In this document: positions 35,079-43,441 of the stretch, piece by piece
How the letters are laid out: every line of letters starts with the position of its first letter
Numbering within the stretch: position 1 is the stretch's first letter
Assembly (NCBI GenBank): GCA_028293765.1
Contig: JAQGOG010000208.1
Location: 5,001-69,000 of the forward strand
Reading direction: 5' to 3'
DNA: 64,000 bases
Origin: Gammaproteobacteria bacterium
Lineage (GTDB): Bacteria; Pseudomonadota; Gammaproteobacteria; Steroidobacterales; Steroidobacteraceae
The notes under the pieces: model-generated
What the model was told of the DNA's origin: nothing
What the model saw: only the letters and a program-made list of their open reading frames with translations
The model's database searches: none
Program-made: the position numbers and the translations under genes

Positions 35079-36293
35079 CTAGCCGAAGTTGATCTTCGCT
35101 TCCAGGTTCGCGCGCGAGTCGGCGTTGACGAGCGCCTCTTCGAGGTTGATGCGGTTCTGCTTGTAGAGCTCCCGGAGGGCCACGTCGAAGCTTTGGATGT
35201 CGCGCTCGCCGCTGGCCGAGATGGCTTCCTTGATGCCGACCACGTCGCCTTTCTTGACGAGCTCCTGGATATGCGGCGTGTTGAGCATGACCTCGACAGC
35301 GGCGCAGCGCTTGTTGTCCTTGCCCATGATGAGCCGCTGGGCCAGGATCGCGCGCAGGTACTGCGACAGATCGAGGAAGATCTGCGCGTGCTGCTCGCGC
35401 GGGAACATGTTGATGATACGGTCGAGGGATTCGGCGCTGTTGTTTGCGTGCATCGTCGCAAGCACCAGGTGACCGGTGCCGGCGAGATGGATGGCCGCTT
35501 CCATACTTTCGCGGTCGCGGATTTCACCAATCAATATCACGTCGGGCGCCGCACGAACGACACCGCGAAGGGCGCGAGCATACGTTTTCGTATCGAGCCC
35601 GACTTCGCGCTGATTGACGATCGAGCGCTTGTTCGTGTGCAGGAACTCGATCGGGTCTTCGATGGTGACGATGTGGTCGGAGGAGTTCTCATTCCGGAAG
35701 TTGATCATTGCGGCAAGCGTCGTCGACTTGCCGGAGCCGGTGGCACCCACCATGAGGACGAGGCCGCGCTTCAGCATGATCAAGTCTGTCAGGACGTCGG
35801 GGAGGCCGAGATTGTCCATTCGCGGCATGTCCGCCGTGATGTAGCGCAGGACCATGGCGGGATAGCCGCGCTGCATGAAGACGTTGACGCGGAAGCGCCC
35901 GAGGCCGGGCTCCGAGATCGCGAAATCGAGCTCCCACTCGTTGATGAAGTGTTCGCGTTGGGGGTTGCTCATGAGCGCGTAAGCGGTCTGCTTCACCGTT
36001 TCGGGTGTCAGGACCTGCTTGTTCACCGGCAGAATCTGGCCTTCGATCTTGATCTTGATCGGGGCATTGGAGGTAAAAAACAGGTCGGAAGCCTTTTTCT
36101 CCACCATGAGCTTGAAGAGCGGTTTGGTATTGAGTGTCAGGTGGGGACCGCCCGCCAACACATCGGTCCCCGCGAGGGCCGGCTGCGGGCCCGTGGTGGA
36201 CAGGGTCGTATCCACCGGTGCGCCGGCCGCCGGTACGCCGGCCGCCGGCATTCCGGCCACCATTTCTTTCACCACCGTCATGGTCTGCTGCAC
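35079..36293 (-). CDS. Third PilT/PilU-family pilus ATPase
   Basis: A secretion ATPase of 404 residues, related to PilU and PilT but a separate gene. Walker A VGATGSGKSTT, the Asp box IEDPIEFLH, Walker B VILIGEIRDRESM and His box GHLVLATMHANN are intact, so it should hydrolyse ATP. It differs from its neighbours by an extra N-terminal Ala/Pro/Gly-rich segment of about 55 residues (MPAAGVPAAGAPV) encoded by short GC-rich repeats; the real start may lie inside this segment. It lies 15 bp downstream of pilU on the same strand. A helper retraction ATPase is the likely role, inferred from family and position. Confidence 0.92.
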   Translation of the reverse strand: MQQTMTVVKEMVAGMPAAGVPAAGAPVDTTLSTTGPQPALAGTDVLAGGPHLTLNTKPLFKLMVEKKASDLFFTSNAPIKIKIEGQILPVNKQVLTPETVKQTAYALMSNPQREHFINEWELDFAISEPGLGRFRVNVFMQRGYPAMVLRYITADMPRMDNLGLPDVLTDLIMLKRGLVLMVGATGSGKSTTLAAMINFRNENSSDHIVTIEDPIEFLHTNKRSIVNQREVGLDTKTYARALRGVVRAAPDVILIGEIRDRESMEAAIHLAGTGHLVLATMHANNSAESLDRIINMFPREQHAQIFLDLSQYLRAILAQRLIMGKDNKRCAAVEVMLNTPHIQELVKKGDVVGIKEAISASGERDIQSFDVALRELYKQNRINLEEALVNADSRANLEAKINFG

Positions 36294-36308
36294 CTCAAAA
36301 ATGAATCC

Positions 36309-37463
36309 CTACAGGCTGTGTCCCTGATCTTCCTCGACGATGTGCAGGGCGCCGCCGTCATCGATGTTCTTGACCTCGCGCTTGCTCTCGAGCTTGATGC
36401 GCAGGCGCAGCTCGTTCTTCGAGTCGGCGTTGCGCAAGGCATCCTCGTAGGAGATGAAGCCGGTCTCGTACAGCTCGTACAGGGACTGGTCGAAGGTCTT
36501 CATGCCGAGCCGGGTGGAGCGCGCCATGACCTCTTTGATCTTGGCCACTTCGCCCTTGAAGATGAGGTCCTGGATGAGCGGCGAGTTGAGCATGATCTCC
36601 ATCGACGCGATTCGGCCAGAGCCGGATTCGCGTGGGATGAGCCGTTGCGAGACGAGCGCGCGGACGTTGAGCGACATGTCCATGAGGAGCTGCTCGCGGC
36701 GTTCGTCGGGGAAGAAGTTGATGATGCGGTCGAGCGCCTGGTTGGCGCTGTTGGCGTGAAGCGTGGCCAGCACGAGGTGGCCGGTCTCGGAGAACTGGAT
36801 GCCATACTCCATGGTCTCGCGATCCCGGACTTCGCCGATCAGGATCACGTCAGGCGCCTGGCGCAAGGTGTTCTTCAGCGCGGCATGCCACGAGTCGGTG
36901 TCCACGCCCACTTCACGGTGCGTGATAACGCAGCCCTTGTGCTGATGGACGTATTCGACCGGGTCTTCGATCGTCACGATGTGGCCGCGCGTCTTCTCGT
37001 TGCGGTAGCCGACCATGGCGGCGAGCGAGGTCGATTTTCCCGAGCCCGTGCCGCCGACGATAATGACCAGGCCGCGCTTCGAGAGCACGACTTCCTTCAG
37101 GATCGGGGGCAGGTCGAGCTCTTCAAATGTCGGGATCTTGGCGTTGATGAGGCGGATAACGCAGCCCACGGCACCCTGCTGCACGAAGGCGCTCACGCGG
37201 AAGCGGCCGATGCCGGGGGGCGCAATCGCGAAATTGCACTCTTTCGTGGCATCGAATTCCTTCGTCTGGCGATCGTTCATGATCGCGCGCACGAGCGTGC
37301 CCGACTGCTCGACCGTCAGCGCCCGCTCACTCTGCGGGCGGATCTCGCCATCCAGTTTGATGGCTGGGGGAAAGCCCGCGGTGATGAACAGGTCCGAGGC
37401 TTTCTTCTCGGTCACCCGCCGCAGCAGGTCCTGCATCAGCTTGATAGCTTGATCGCGATCCAT
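36309..37463 (-). CDS. pilU: Type IV pilus retraction ATPase PilU
   Basis: PilT-dependent accessory retraction motor at the pilus base. The 384-residue protein has EKKASDLFITAGFPP at the N terminus, Walker A VGGTGSGKSTS, the Asp box IEDPVEYVHQHKGC, GEVRDRETMEYG, and the ALDRIINFFPDERREQ segment typical of PilU. The acidic-ended C-terminal tail (ALHIVEEDQGHSL) beyond the core also matches PilU. It is 29 bp downstream of pilT. Confidence 0.94.
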   Translation of the reverse strand: MDRDQAIKLMQDLLRRVTEKKASDLFITAGFPPAIKLDGEIRPQSERALTVEQSGTLVRAIMNDRQTKEFDATKECNFAIAPPGIGRFRVSAFVQQGAVGCVIRLINAKIPTFEELDLPPILKEVVLSKRGLVIIVGGTGSGKSTSLAAMVGYRNEKTRGHIVTIEDPVEYVHQHKGCVITHREVGVDTDSWHAALKNTLRQAPDVILIGEVRDRETMEYGIQFSETGHLVLATLHANSANQALDRIINFFPDERREQLLMDMSLNVRALVSQRLIPRESGSGRIASMEIMLNSPLIQDLIFKGEVAKIKEVMARSTRLGMKTFDQSLYELYETGFISYEDALRNADSKNELRLRIKLESKREVKNIDDGGALHIVEEDQGHSL

Positions 37464-37492
37464 GGGTCAGATGCTCACTTTGGCACGCATGC

Positions 37493-38533
37493 TTACAGCG
37501 CGTCCTTGTTCTGCGCTTTGTAGCGCGCCTCTTCCTTGCTGATGAGGCCCTTGCCGACGAGATCCGCGAGACACTGGTCGAGGGTTTGCATGCCCGCCGC
37601 CTGGCCCGTCTGGATGGAGGAATACATCTGCGCGATCTTGCCCTCGCGGATGAGGTTGCGGATCGCGGGGGTGCCGATCATGATTTCATGCGCCGCGATG
37701 CGGCCGCCGCCGTTGCGCTTCAACAACGTCTGCGAAATGACCGCGCGCAACGACTCAGACAACATCGAGCGGACCATGTCCTTCTCGGCCGCGGGAAACA
37801 CGTCGACGACACGGTCGATGGTCTTCGCCGCGGAGCTCGTGTGTAGCGTACCGAACACAAGGTGCCCGGTTTCGGCGGCGGTCAGCGCGAGGCGAATGGT
37901 CTCGAGGTCGCGCATTTCACCGACCAGAATGACGTCCGGATCTTCGCGCAGCGCCGAGCGCAGCGCCTCGGTAAAGCCGAGCGTATCCCGGTGGACTTCG
38001 CGCTGGTTGATGAGACAACGCTTGGATTCGTGTACGAACTCGATCGGATCCTCGATCGTGAGGATGTGGTCGGGACGGTTGTCGTTGCAATGGTTGACCA
38101 TGCCGGCCAGCGTCGTGGACTTGCCCGAGCCGGTCGGACCGGTGACGAGGACGAGGCCGCGCGGCAACATGCACAGGTCGCGAAAGATCTTCGGGGCGTT
38201 CAGGTCATCGAGCGAGAGGATGGCCGAGGGAATGTTGCGGAACACGGCGCCGGCGCCGCGGTTCTGGTTGAAAGCGTTGACGCGGAAGCGCGCGAGCTTG
38301 GGGATTTCGAACGAGAAGTCGGTCTCGAAGAACTCTTCGTACCCCTTGCGCTGCTTGTCGTTCATGATGTCGTACACCATGCTGTGCACTTCCTTGTGCG
38401 AAAGGGGCGGCATGTTGATGCGCTTCATGTCGCCATCGACACGGATCATCGGCGGCACGCCCGAGGACAGATGCAGGTCGGAAGCGTTGTTCTTGACGGC
38501 GAACGCCAGAAGTTGCGCGATGTCGACGGCCAT
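37493..38533 (-). CDS. pilT: Type IV pilus retraction ATPase PilT
   Basis: Hexameric motor that disassembles the pilus. Length is 346. Motifs: MAVDIAQLLAFAVKNNASDLHL at the start (first 20 typical), Walker A TGPTGSGKSTT, IEDPIEFVHESKRC, VGEMRDLETIRLALTAAETGH, and the conserved C-terminal AIRNLIREGK helix required for retraction. ATG 38533 has a good ribosome-binding site (AAGGGAGC) and fits family length; the longer frame to 38572 does not. It heads a pilT-pilU-ATPase operon divergent from yggS. Confidence 0.96.
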   Translation of the reverse strand: MAVDIAQLLAFAVKNNASDLHLSSGVPPMIRVDGDMKRINMPPLSHKEVHSMVYDIMNDKQRKGYEEFFETDFSFEIPKLARFRVNAFNQNRGAGAVFRNIPSAILSLDDLNAPKIFRDLCMLPRGLVLVTGPTGSGKSTTLAGMVNHCNDNRPDHILTIEDPIEFVHESKRCLINQREVHRDTLGFTEALRSALREDPDVILVGEMRDLETIRLALTAAETGHLVFGTLHTSSAAKTIDRVVDVFPAAEKDMVRSMLSESLRAVISQTLLKRNGGGRIAAHEIMIGTPAIRNLIREGKIAQMYSSIQTGQAAGMQTLDQCLADLVGKGLISKEEARYKAQNKDAL

Positions 38534-38644
38534 TGATGCTCCCTTGGGGGCGACTAAGGACTCGAAGAGCACGCCGGTGAGAGCGCGAACGGGTAACTGC
38601 TTCCCGAGTGCGCGGCAGTATAACGGAGGGGTTCTACATCCAAT

Positions 38645-39355
38645 ATGTTAATGGGTCCGCAGAATTTGCCGCTGCGCCTCGATGAGTTGCGGGATCGCAT
38701 CGCTGGGGCCGCCGCGAGAGCCGGACGGAGTGTCGATTCCGTCACATTACTCGCCGTAACCAAGGGGCAGCCCGCGGACCTGGTCCGTGCGGCCGCCGGG
38801 ACGGGGATCCGGAATTTCGGCGAGAGTTATCTGCAGGAAGCGCTCGAGAAGGCCGCCGCGGTGAGCGATCTCGAGCTGACCTGGCACTTCATAGGCCGGC
38901 TGCAGGCCAACAAGACGCGGCCGATCGCGGAGAGCTTTGCGTGGGTTCACGGCGTGGATCGCCTGAAGATCGCCACGCGGCTGTCGGAGCAGCGACCTTA
39001 TTACGCTCCTCCTTTGAACGTCTGCCTGCAGGTCAACGTCGCCGGCGAGGAGAGTAAAGCCGGCGTGAGCCTTGCCGAACTACCGGCGCTCGCGTCCTCC
39101 GTGGCGGCGCTCCCGCGCGTGAAGCTCCGCGGCTTGATGTGCATTCCGCCGGAGGAGGAGGATCCAGCTCGCCAGCGTGGCTGGTTCGCAAAGGTGCGAG
39201 AAGCGCTTGAAGCGCTTAACGCGTCCGGGATGGGGCTGGACACGCTATCGATGGGAATGAGCGGCGATCTCGAGGCGGCCATCCTCGAAGGCGCGACGCT
39301 CATACGCGTCGGAACGGCACTTTTTGGGGCGCGACCGGCAAATCCGGGGGGCTGA
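38645..39355 (+). CDS. yggS: PLP homeostasis protein YggS
   Basis: Single-domain PLP-binding protein of the alanine-racemase N-terminal fold; it buffers pyridoxal phosphate and influences amino-acid pools. Motifs: LLAVTKGQP with the PLP lysine, IRNFGESYLQEA, WHFIGRLQANK, VHGVDRLKIA, LSMGMSGDLEAAI and RVGTALFGAR. Length is 236. The second residue cluster MLMG gives two possible ATGs (38645, 38651). It starts the yggS-proC-yggT-yggU set. Confidence 0.95.
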   Translation: MLMGPQNLPLRLDELRDRIAGAAARAGRSVDSVTLLAVTKGQPADLVRAAAGTGIRNFGESYLQEALEKAAAVSDLELTWHFIGRLQANKTRPIAESFAWVHGVDRLKIATRLSEQRPYYAPPLNVCLQVNVAGEESKAGVSLAELPALASSVAALPRVKLRGLMCIPPEEEDPARQRGWFAKVREALEALNASGMGLDTLSMGMSGDLEAAILEGATLIRVGTALFGARPANPGG

Positions 39356-39517
39356 GCGTCGGACAGGAGGGATAACTTGCGCGCCGGTGAAAACAGTTTA
39401 GCCGGCGTGGCTTTCAGTGCTCGAATAAGCTCCAATCTGGGGCAGGAGCCGTCCGTGACCGGTTCCCGGGGCAAGAAGCCCTGCAAAATCAGGCCCTCGT
39501 TACAATAAGCAAAGAGT

Positions 39518-40342
39518 ATGGTCAACATGCAGCTTGCATTCCTGGGCGGCGGCAACATGGGCCGGGCGCTGATCGGTGGCCTTTTACGCCGTGGTACTCG
39601 ACCTGAACAGATTTCCGTGGGCGAGAGCGTGGAAGCCGCCCGCACCTCTCTGGCGCGTGACCTAGGGATCACAGCGACCGACAACAACCTGGCGGCCGTC
39701 GAGAACGCCGAGCTCATCGTGCTCGCAGTGAAGCCGCAGCACGCGGCCTCGGTTCTCGCCTCGCTGCAGCCGGTGCTGAAACGAAATCAGCCGATCGTTC
39801 TGTCTGTCGCCGCGGGTATCCGTACTGCGGCGCTGGAAACCTGGTGTGGCGCTGGGATTCCGGTCGTGCGCGCCATGCCCAACAGACCCGCTCTCGTGGG
39901 CGCCGGAGTGACCGGTCTCTACGCGTCCACGCACGTGGGCCCCGCGCATCGCGCCGCGGCCGAGCGCGTCATGCAGTCGGTTGGCGAGGTTGTTTGGGTG
40001 CCCACCGAAGAAGCCCTTGATGTCGTCACCGCCCTGTCAGGTAGCGGTCCGGCATACTTCTTCCTGCTCGCTGAGCTAATGGCGCAGGCGGCGACGGAGC
40101 TGGGGCTGGAGGCGCAGGCCGCGCGACGACTAGCTGTGGCCACGCTTCACGGTGCCGGCTTGCTGGCGCACGCCAGCGATGGAGACCTCGCGCGCCTGCG
40201 GGCCGAAGTGACTTCAAAGGGCGGAACGACCGAAGCCGCGGTGCGCACGATGGACGCGGCCGATCTGCGTGGGATAGTCTCTCGCGCGCTCGAGGCCGCG
40301 ACTCACCGCAGTCGCGAGCTGGCCACGCAATTCGGCATGTAG
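39518..40342 (+). CDS. proC: Pyrroline-5-carboxylate reductase
   Basis: Last step of proline synthesis. The Rossmann motif LAFLGGGNMGRALIGGLL, VKPQHAASVL, RAMPNRPALVGAG, the ALSGSGPAYFFLL block and VTSKGGTTEAAV are all present. Length is 274, or 271 if ATG 39527 is used, which has better spacing to the weak AAAGAG. The 162 bp before it hold no gene. It lies in the conserved yggS-proC-yggT order. Confidence 0.95.
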   Translation: MVNMQLAFLGGGNMGRALIGGLLRRGTRPEQISVGESVEAARTSLARDLGITATDNNLAAVENAELIVLAVKPQHAASVLASLQPVLKRNQPIVLSVAAGIRTAALETWCGAGIPVVRAMPNRPALVGAGVTGLYASTHVGPAHRAAAERVMQSVGEVVWVPTEEALDVVTALSGSGPAYFFLLAELMAQAATELGLEAQAARRLAVATLHGAGLLAHASDGDLARLRAEVTSKGGTTEAAVRTMDAADLRGIVSRALEAATHRSRELATQFGM

Positions 40343-40440
40343 GTAAAGAGTCGGTCCGACCAAGAATCGCCGTGGCGAGGCCGCAGTGGGCAATCAATAG
40401 TTAGCACAGAGTCCAGGAACCGGCCGCCAGCGGGAACCTC

Positions 40441-40968
40441 ATGAGCGCGATCATTTTCATTGTCGAGACGCTGCTGTCTTTAGCGCTGTTCGTCGTCCTG
40501 GCGCGGCTGTTGCTGCAATGGACGCGCGCCGACTTTCGCAATCCGTTGTGCCAGGCAATCGTGCGGTTGACTAATCCGCTGATCCTGCCGTTGCGTCGCA
40601 TTCTGCCGCCGATGGGCAAAGTCGACACCGCCTCGGTCGTGGCGGTGGTCATCGTGGCGTTCGTAGAAGTCGCGATCATCTTCGCTCTACGCGGCATTAC
40701 CTTCCCCGGCCCGTTGATCTGGCTGCGGATGGTCGCGCTGGAGATCGCACGGACGCTGTTGTGGACGTATTTCTACGCGATCTTCCTTTACGCCCTCCTG
40801 AGCCTCATTGCGCCGGGAGGGTACTCGCCCATGCAGTCAGTCCTGGCGACCCTATGCGAGCCGGTGTTGCGTCCGTTCCGACGGCTGATCCCGGCCGTGG
40901 CGGGCCTCGATCTGTCGCCGCTCTGGGCCGGCATCGCTATTCAGGCCATCCTGATCCTTCTACATTGA
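40441..40968 (+). CDS. yggT: YggT family integral membrane protein
   Basis: A 175-residue protein with two YGGT repeats, each a pair of hydrophobic helices: ARLLLQWTRADFRNPLCQAI followed by LILPLRRILPPMG, and later YALLSLIAPGGYSPMQSVL followed by LRPFRRLIPAVAGLDLSPL. Linked to osmotic or potassium stress in E. coli, but the mechanism is unknown. It is probably in one transcript with proC and yggU. Confidence 0.93.
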   Translation: MSAIIFIVETLLSLALFVVLARLLLQWTRADFRNPLCQAIVRLTNPLILPLRRILPPMGKVDTASVVAVVIVAFVEVAIIFALRGITFPGPLIWLRMVALEIARTLLWTYFYAIFLYALLSLIAPGGYSPMQSVLATLCEPVLRPFRRLIPAVAGLDLSPLWAGIAIQAILILLH

Positions 40969-41003
40969 ACGGTTAGCGAGGGATGAAGGGAGAGATCGCT
41001 CCC

Positions 41004-41315
41004 ATGTCTGCACCAATCTGGCATGACGTCCGCGGTGCGGACCTGCTGCTGCGCCTGCGTATTCAGCCACGAGCCTCGCGAGAGGGCATCGACGGCGTTC
41101 GTGACGGGCGCCTGCGCGTCCGCGTGTCGTCGCCGCCCGTTGATGGTGCCGCCAACGATCGTGTCATTCGAATGCTGGCACAGGTGCTGGACGTACCGCG
41201 CTCATCGATAACCCTGACACGTGGTGAAAAGAGCCGTGACAAGGATCTGACGGTGCACGGAGTTGCCGCGCGCGCTTCCGAGCTCGTCGCTCGCCTGGGC
41301 GCTCCGCAGCAGTAG
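41004..41315 (+). CDS. yggU: DUF167 family protein YggU
   Basis: A 103-residue protein of the small alpha/beta DUF167 family: LLLRLRIQPRASREGI, RLRVRVSSPPVDGAANDRVI and the basic ITLTRGEKSRDKDL loop. Function is unknown. ATG 41004 has GGGAGAG nine bases upstream; the alternative at 40983 is too close to its purine-rich stretch. Confidence 0.92.
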   Translation: MSAPIWHDVRGADLLLRLRIQPRASREGIDGVRDGRLRVRVSSPPVDGAANDRVIRMLAQVLDVPRSSITLTRGEKSRDKDLTVHGVAARASELVARLGAPQQ

Positions 41316-41578
41316 AGCTCACCGAGTGAAGACCAAAGGCCAAGCGCCTCACGCCCGACTTTTTCGCGCGATTCGCGGCGGATGACGTTTTTTGGCTGAA
41401 ATTCCCGCAACCTTCGCTCGCCACGCGCGGCGCTCGTAACCTCTTACTCTGTTAAGAAACACGCTCTTAGCGTTCACATCGCAACGAGAATGGCAGCATC
41501 CGAGCGCGCGCCGACTTCGCTCTAAGCGACATTTAATACGCGCGCGAAACGCCGCACCGAGGGGGCTGCGTGCCATCA

Positions 41579-41595
41579 CAAGTGCAAAACACTTG
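41579..41595. repeat. Short perfect palindrome upstream of the HU-like gene
   Basis: CAAGTG and CACTTG flank CAAAA, a perfect 6-bp inverted repeat, directly followed by a run of seven A. It lies 40 bases upstream of the candidate -35 and could be an operator. The rest of 41316-41578 shows no gene and nothing else recognisable. Confidence 0.4.
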
Positions 41596-41635
41596 AAAAA
41601 AAGGCATTTCAGCGTCGCCCGGCGCGAAAAAAGCC

Positions 41636-41663
41636 TTGCGAAAGCGTGCGCATGTGCTATTTT
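41636..41663 (+). promoter_or_regulatory. Candidate sigma-70 promoter of the HU-like gene
   Basis: TTGCGA (41636-41641) and TATTTT (41658-41663) are separated by 16 bases, with TGC before the -10. The start codon follows about 80 bases on. It is the best match in the gap but was found by eye only. Confidence 0.45.
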
Positions 41664-41742
41664 CCGCGCCGATTCTCTCTCACGCGGACACAGTGGCACC
41701 GCGTTTCACGCTCACACGGTTTTATTCGAGGAGTACCGCAAA

Positions 41743-42057
41743 ATGGCGAAAAAGGCTGGCGCACCGACCAAGTCAGAAGTCCTGACCCAGATTTCCAAAG
41801 ACACATCGCTCTCACGCAAGCAAGTCAGCAGCGTCTTCGATTCGCTCGGCGGCGTGATCAAGAAGAGCCTGCGCGGCAATGGCCTGTTCACCATGCCCGG
41901 CCTGCTGAAGATGAAGGTCGTCAAGAAGCCCGCCACGAAGGCGCGCGAAGGTATCAATCCTTTCACCGGCGAAAAGATGATGTTCAAGGCCAAGCCCGCG
42001 AGCAAGAAGGTTCGCGTGATGCCGCTCAAGAGCCTGAAGGCGATGGTCAACTCGTAA
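41743..42057 (+). CDS. HU/IHF-superfamily DNA-binding protein
   Basis: A 104-residue basic protein of the HU-like fold: SEVLTQISKDTSLSRKQVSS forms the N-terminal helices, GLFTMPGLLKMKVVKKPATK the strand region, and REGINPFTGEKMMFKAKPAS the DNA-binding arm with the INP(F)TG motif around the intercalating proline. It is the variant with basic leader MAKKAGAPTK rather than canonical HupB. SD GAGGAG lies nine bases upstream of ATG 41743. A strong hairpin pair follows the gene, consistent with a highly expressed monocistronic unit. Confidence 0.92.
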   Translation: MAKKAGAPTKSEVLTQISKDTSLSRKQVSSVFDSLGGVIKKSLRGNGLFTMPGLLKMKVVKKPATKAREGINPFTGEKMMFKAKPASKKVRVMPLKSLKAMVNS

Positions 42058-42075
42058 GCCGTCATTTTCCGCCAC

Positions 42076-42150
42076 GAGCCTGCCCGGCAGGCTCCATAGC
42101 GGTGAGGAAACCCGGAAGGAGCGTTTTACGACGACCCTTTCGGGTTTTTC
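42076..42150. terminator. Hairpins after the HU-like gene, probably bidirectional terminator
   Basis: GAGCCTGCC (42076-42084) pairs perfectly with GGCAGGCTC (42086-42094). A second inverted repeat, AAACCCGGAAGG (42108-42119) against CCCTTTCGGGTTT (42135-42147), is followed by a T-rich run (TTTTTCTTTT). It lies between the HU-like gene and the convergent hydrolase gene and can serve both. Confidence 0.75.
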
Positions 42151-42152
42151 TT

Positions 42153-42878
42153 TTAGGGGCCGGTGCTGTCGCGCATGAAGGTGAGTACGGCTTCGCGGAG
42201 CTCCGGGAGATGGCCGTGGAAGAAGTGTCCTGCACCCGCGAGCGCGGTAACCGTAGGCGGTGGTGAACGCTTTGCGGCCCACTCGAGCACCGCACGGGGC
42301 AATACGACGTCGTCGGCGCCACCCTGCACTATCAGCCACTTCGAAGGCGTTATGACGTCTTGCACGTCGACAAGCGTGATAGCGGGGGCCGCCACGACCA
42401 ACCGTTCAAGTGGCCAAAAGTCACGGCCTTCGCCCGCGGGCTGAAAGTGCCGCAGGGCGCTTTCAGCAGCCGAACAGGATTTCACGCGACCTGAGGCGCG
42501 AATAGCAACGGCACCGCCGAACGAAAATCCCGCAAGCCATAAGGCCGCACGAGGCCACCGATGCCTGCCGTAGGTAATGACCGCAAGTGCATCGTCGGTC
42601 TCGCCAATGCCTTCGTCATATTCGCCCTCGCTCGCCCCAACGCCGCGGAAATTGAATCGGATCGCAGGCGCGCCAAGCTGCTCGAAGGCTCGCGCAAGGG
42701 TATATACAACTTTGTTGTCGAGGGTCCCGCCGTACAGCGGATGGGGATGGCAGATCACGCCGAAAGCGCGGACCTCATCAGTGTCGACGGGTTCCGCGGG
42801 AGTTTCGATCAAGGCCTGGATATCCCCGGCCGGTCCGGGGATCACGAGACGCTCCGCGCGCCGTGGCTTGCTCACCAT
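42153..42878 (-). CDS. Alpha/beta hydrolase carrying an apparent repeat-derived insertion
   Basis: A 241-residue cytosolic serine hydrolase: oxyanion region CHPHPLYGGTLDNKVV, FRGVGASEGEYDEG, nucleophile Ser in AGFSFGGAVAI, acid loop IVQGGADDVV and catalytic His in AGAGHFFHGH. This is the small-hydrolase family with HPHPLYGG, of unknown substrate. Between ASGRV and LERLVVAAPAI, where relatives have only a few residues, there are about 24 extra residues (KSCSAAESALRHFQPAG and on) encoded by DNA resembling the repeat at 7.8 kb. The hydrophobic core on both sides is intact, so the protein may still fold. Confidence 0.9.
   Translation of the reverse strand: MVSKPRRAERLVIPGPAGDIQALIETPAEPVDTDEVRAFGVICHPHPLYGGTLDNKVVYTLARAFEQLGAPAIRFNFRGVGASEGEYDEGIGETDDALAVITYGRHRWPRAALWLAGFSFGGAVAIRASGRVKSCSAAESALRHFQPAGEGRDFWPLERLVVAAPAITLVDVQDVITPSKWLIVQGGADDVVLPRAVLEWAAKRSPPPTVTALAGAGHFFHGHLPELREAVLTFMRDSTGP
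42415..42485. repeat. Palindromic repeat copy embedded in frame in the hydrolase gene
   Basis: Bases 42415-42445 match 7824-7854 at 27 of 31 positions without gaps, including CAAAAGTCACG and GCCCGCGGGC. Directly after lies a hairpin: GCTGAAAGTGCC (42440-42451), loop GCAG, GGCGCTTTCAGC (42456-42467), paired at 11 of 12 positions plus one G-T wobble. GCTGAAAG is also the core of the intergenic units. The length is close to a multiple of three and the reading frame is kept. Confidence 0.7.
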
Positions 42879-42904
42879 GTCGGCGGAGAAGCCTTAGGGC
42901 GCGG

Positions 42905-43441
42905 TTACTTGATACCGAGGAGCTCTACGTCGAACACCAGTGTCGCTCCCGGAGGAATGACGCCGCCGGCGCCGCGAGCTCCATAACCGAGCTCCGCCGG
43001 AATGGTGAGCCGCCGCTGCTGCCCCACCTGCATGCCCGCGACGCCCTGATCCCAGCCCTGGATCACCTGGCCGCCGCCAACAGGAAAGCTGAACGGGTCG
43101 TTGCGATCGACCGAGCTGTCGAATTTCTTGCCCTTGTGATCGGGTGCGTCTTCGGCGTACAGCCAGCCGGTGTAGTGCACGACAGCTGTCTGCCCCGCTT
43201 GGATGGCGGGACCGGTGCCGGGCTTGAGTTCGGTGATGGTCAGGTTGGCAGCGGGCACATTCGACTCCTGGGCTCCGGGGGTGGCGCCAGCGCTGTCTTG
43301 CGAGGCGGGACTCGAAGCGGTGGTGGATTGGATACCGTCGCTGCAGCCTGTCAGCAGGACGGTGGCGGTCATTATGGCGGCCGCAACGGCAGTGATGGGG
43401 GCATTCAGCGGCCGCAAAGATTGCGGCATCGGGCGCGTCAT
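42905..43441 (-). CDS. FKBP-type peptidyl-prolyl isomerase, lipoprotein
   Basis: A 178-residue protein with a signal peptide ending in lipobox LLTG-C (Cys33), a disordered Ser/Ala/Gln-rich spacer, and one FKBP domain (about 85-178). Active-site features are [57 protein letters not shown] and [23 protein letters not shown]. It probably assists folding in the periplasm. Its start overlaps the htpG stop by four bases, so a chaperone and a foldase are translated together. Confidence 0.93.
   Translation of the reverse strand: MTRPMPQSLRPLNAPITAVAAAIMTATVLLTGCSDGIQSTTASSPASQDSAGATPGAQESNVPAANLTITELKPGTGPAIQAGQTAVVHYTGWLYAEDAPDHKGKKFDSSVDRNDPFSFPVGGGQVIQGWDQGVAGMQVGQQRRLTIPAELGYGARGAGGVIPPGATLVFDVELLGIK

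Noticed and set aside
35073-37523. 816-residue plus-strand open frame
   Set aside because: Antisense to two full ATPase genes with intact Walker motifs; such long mirror frames are common in GC-rich coding sequence.
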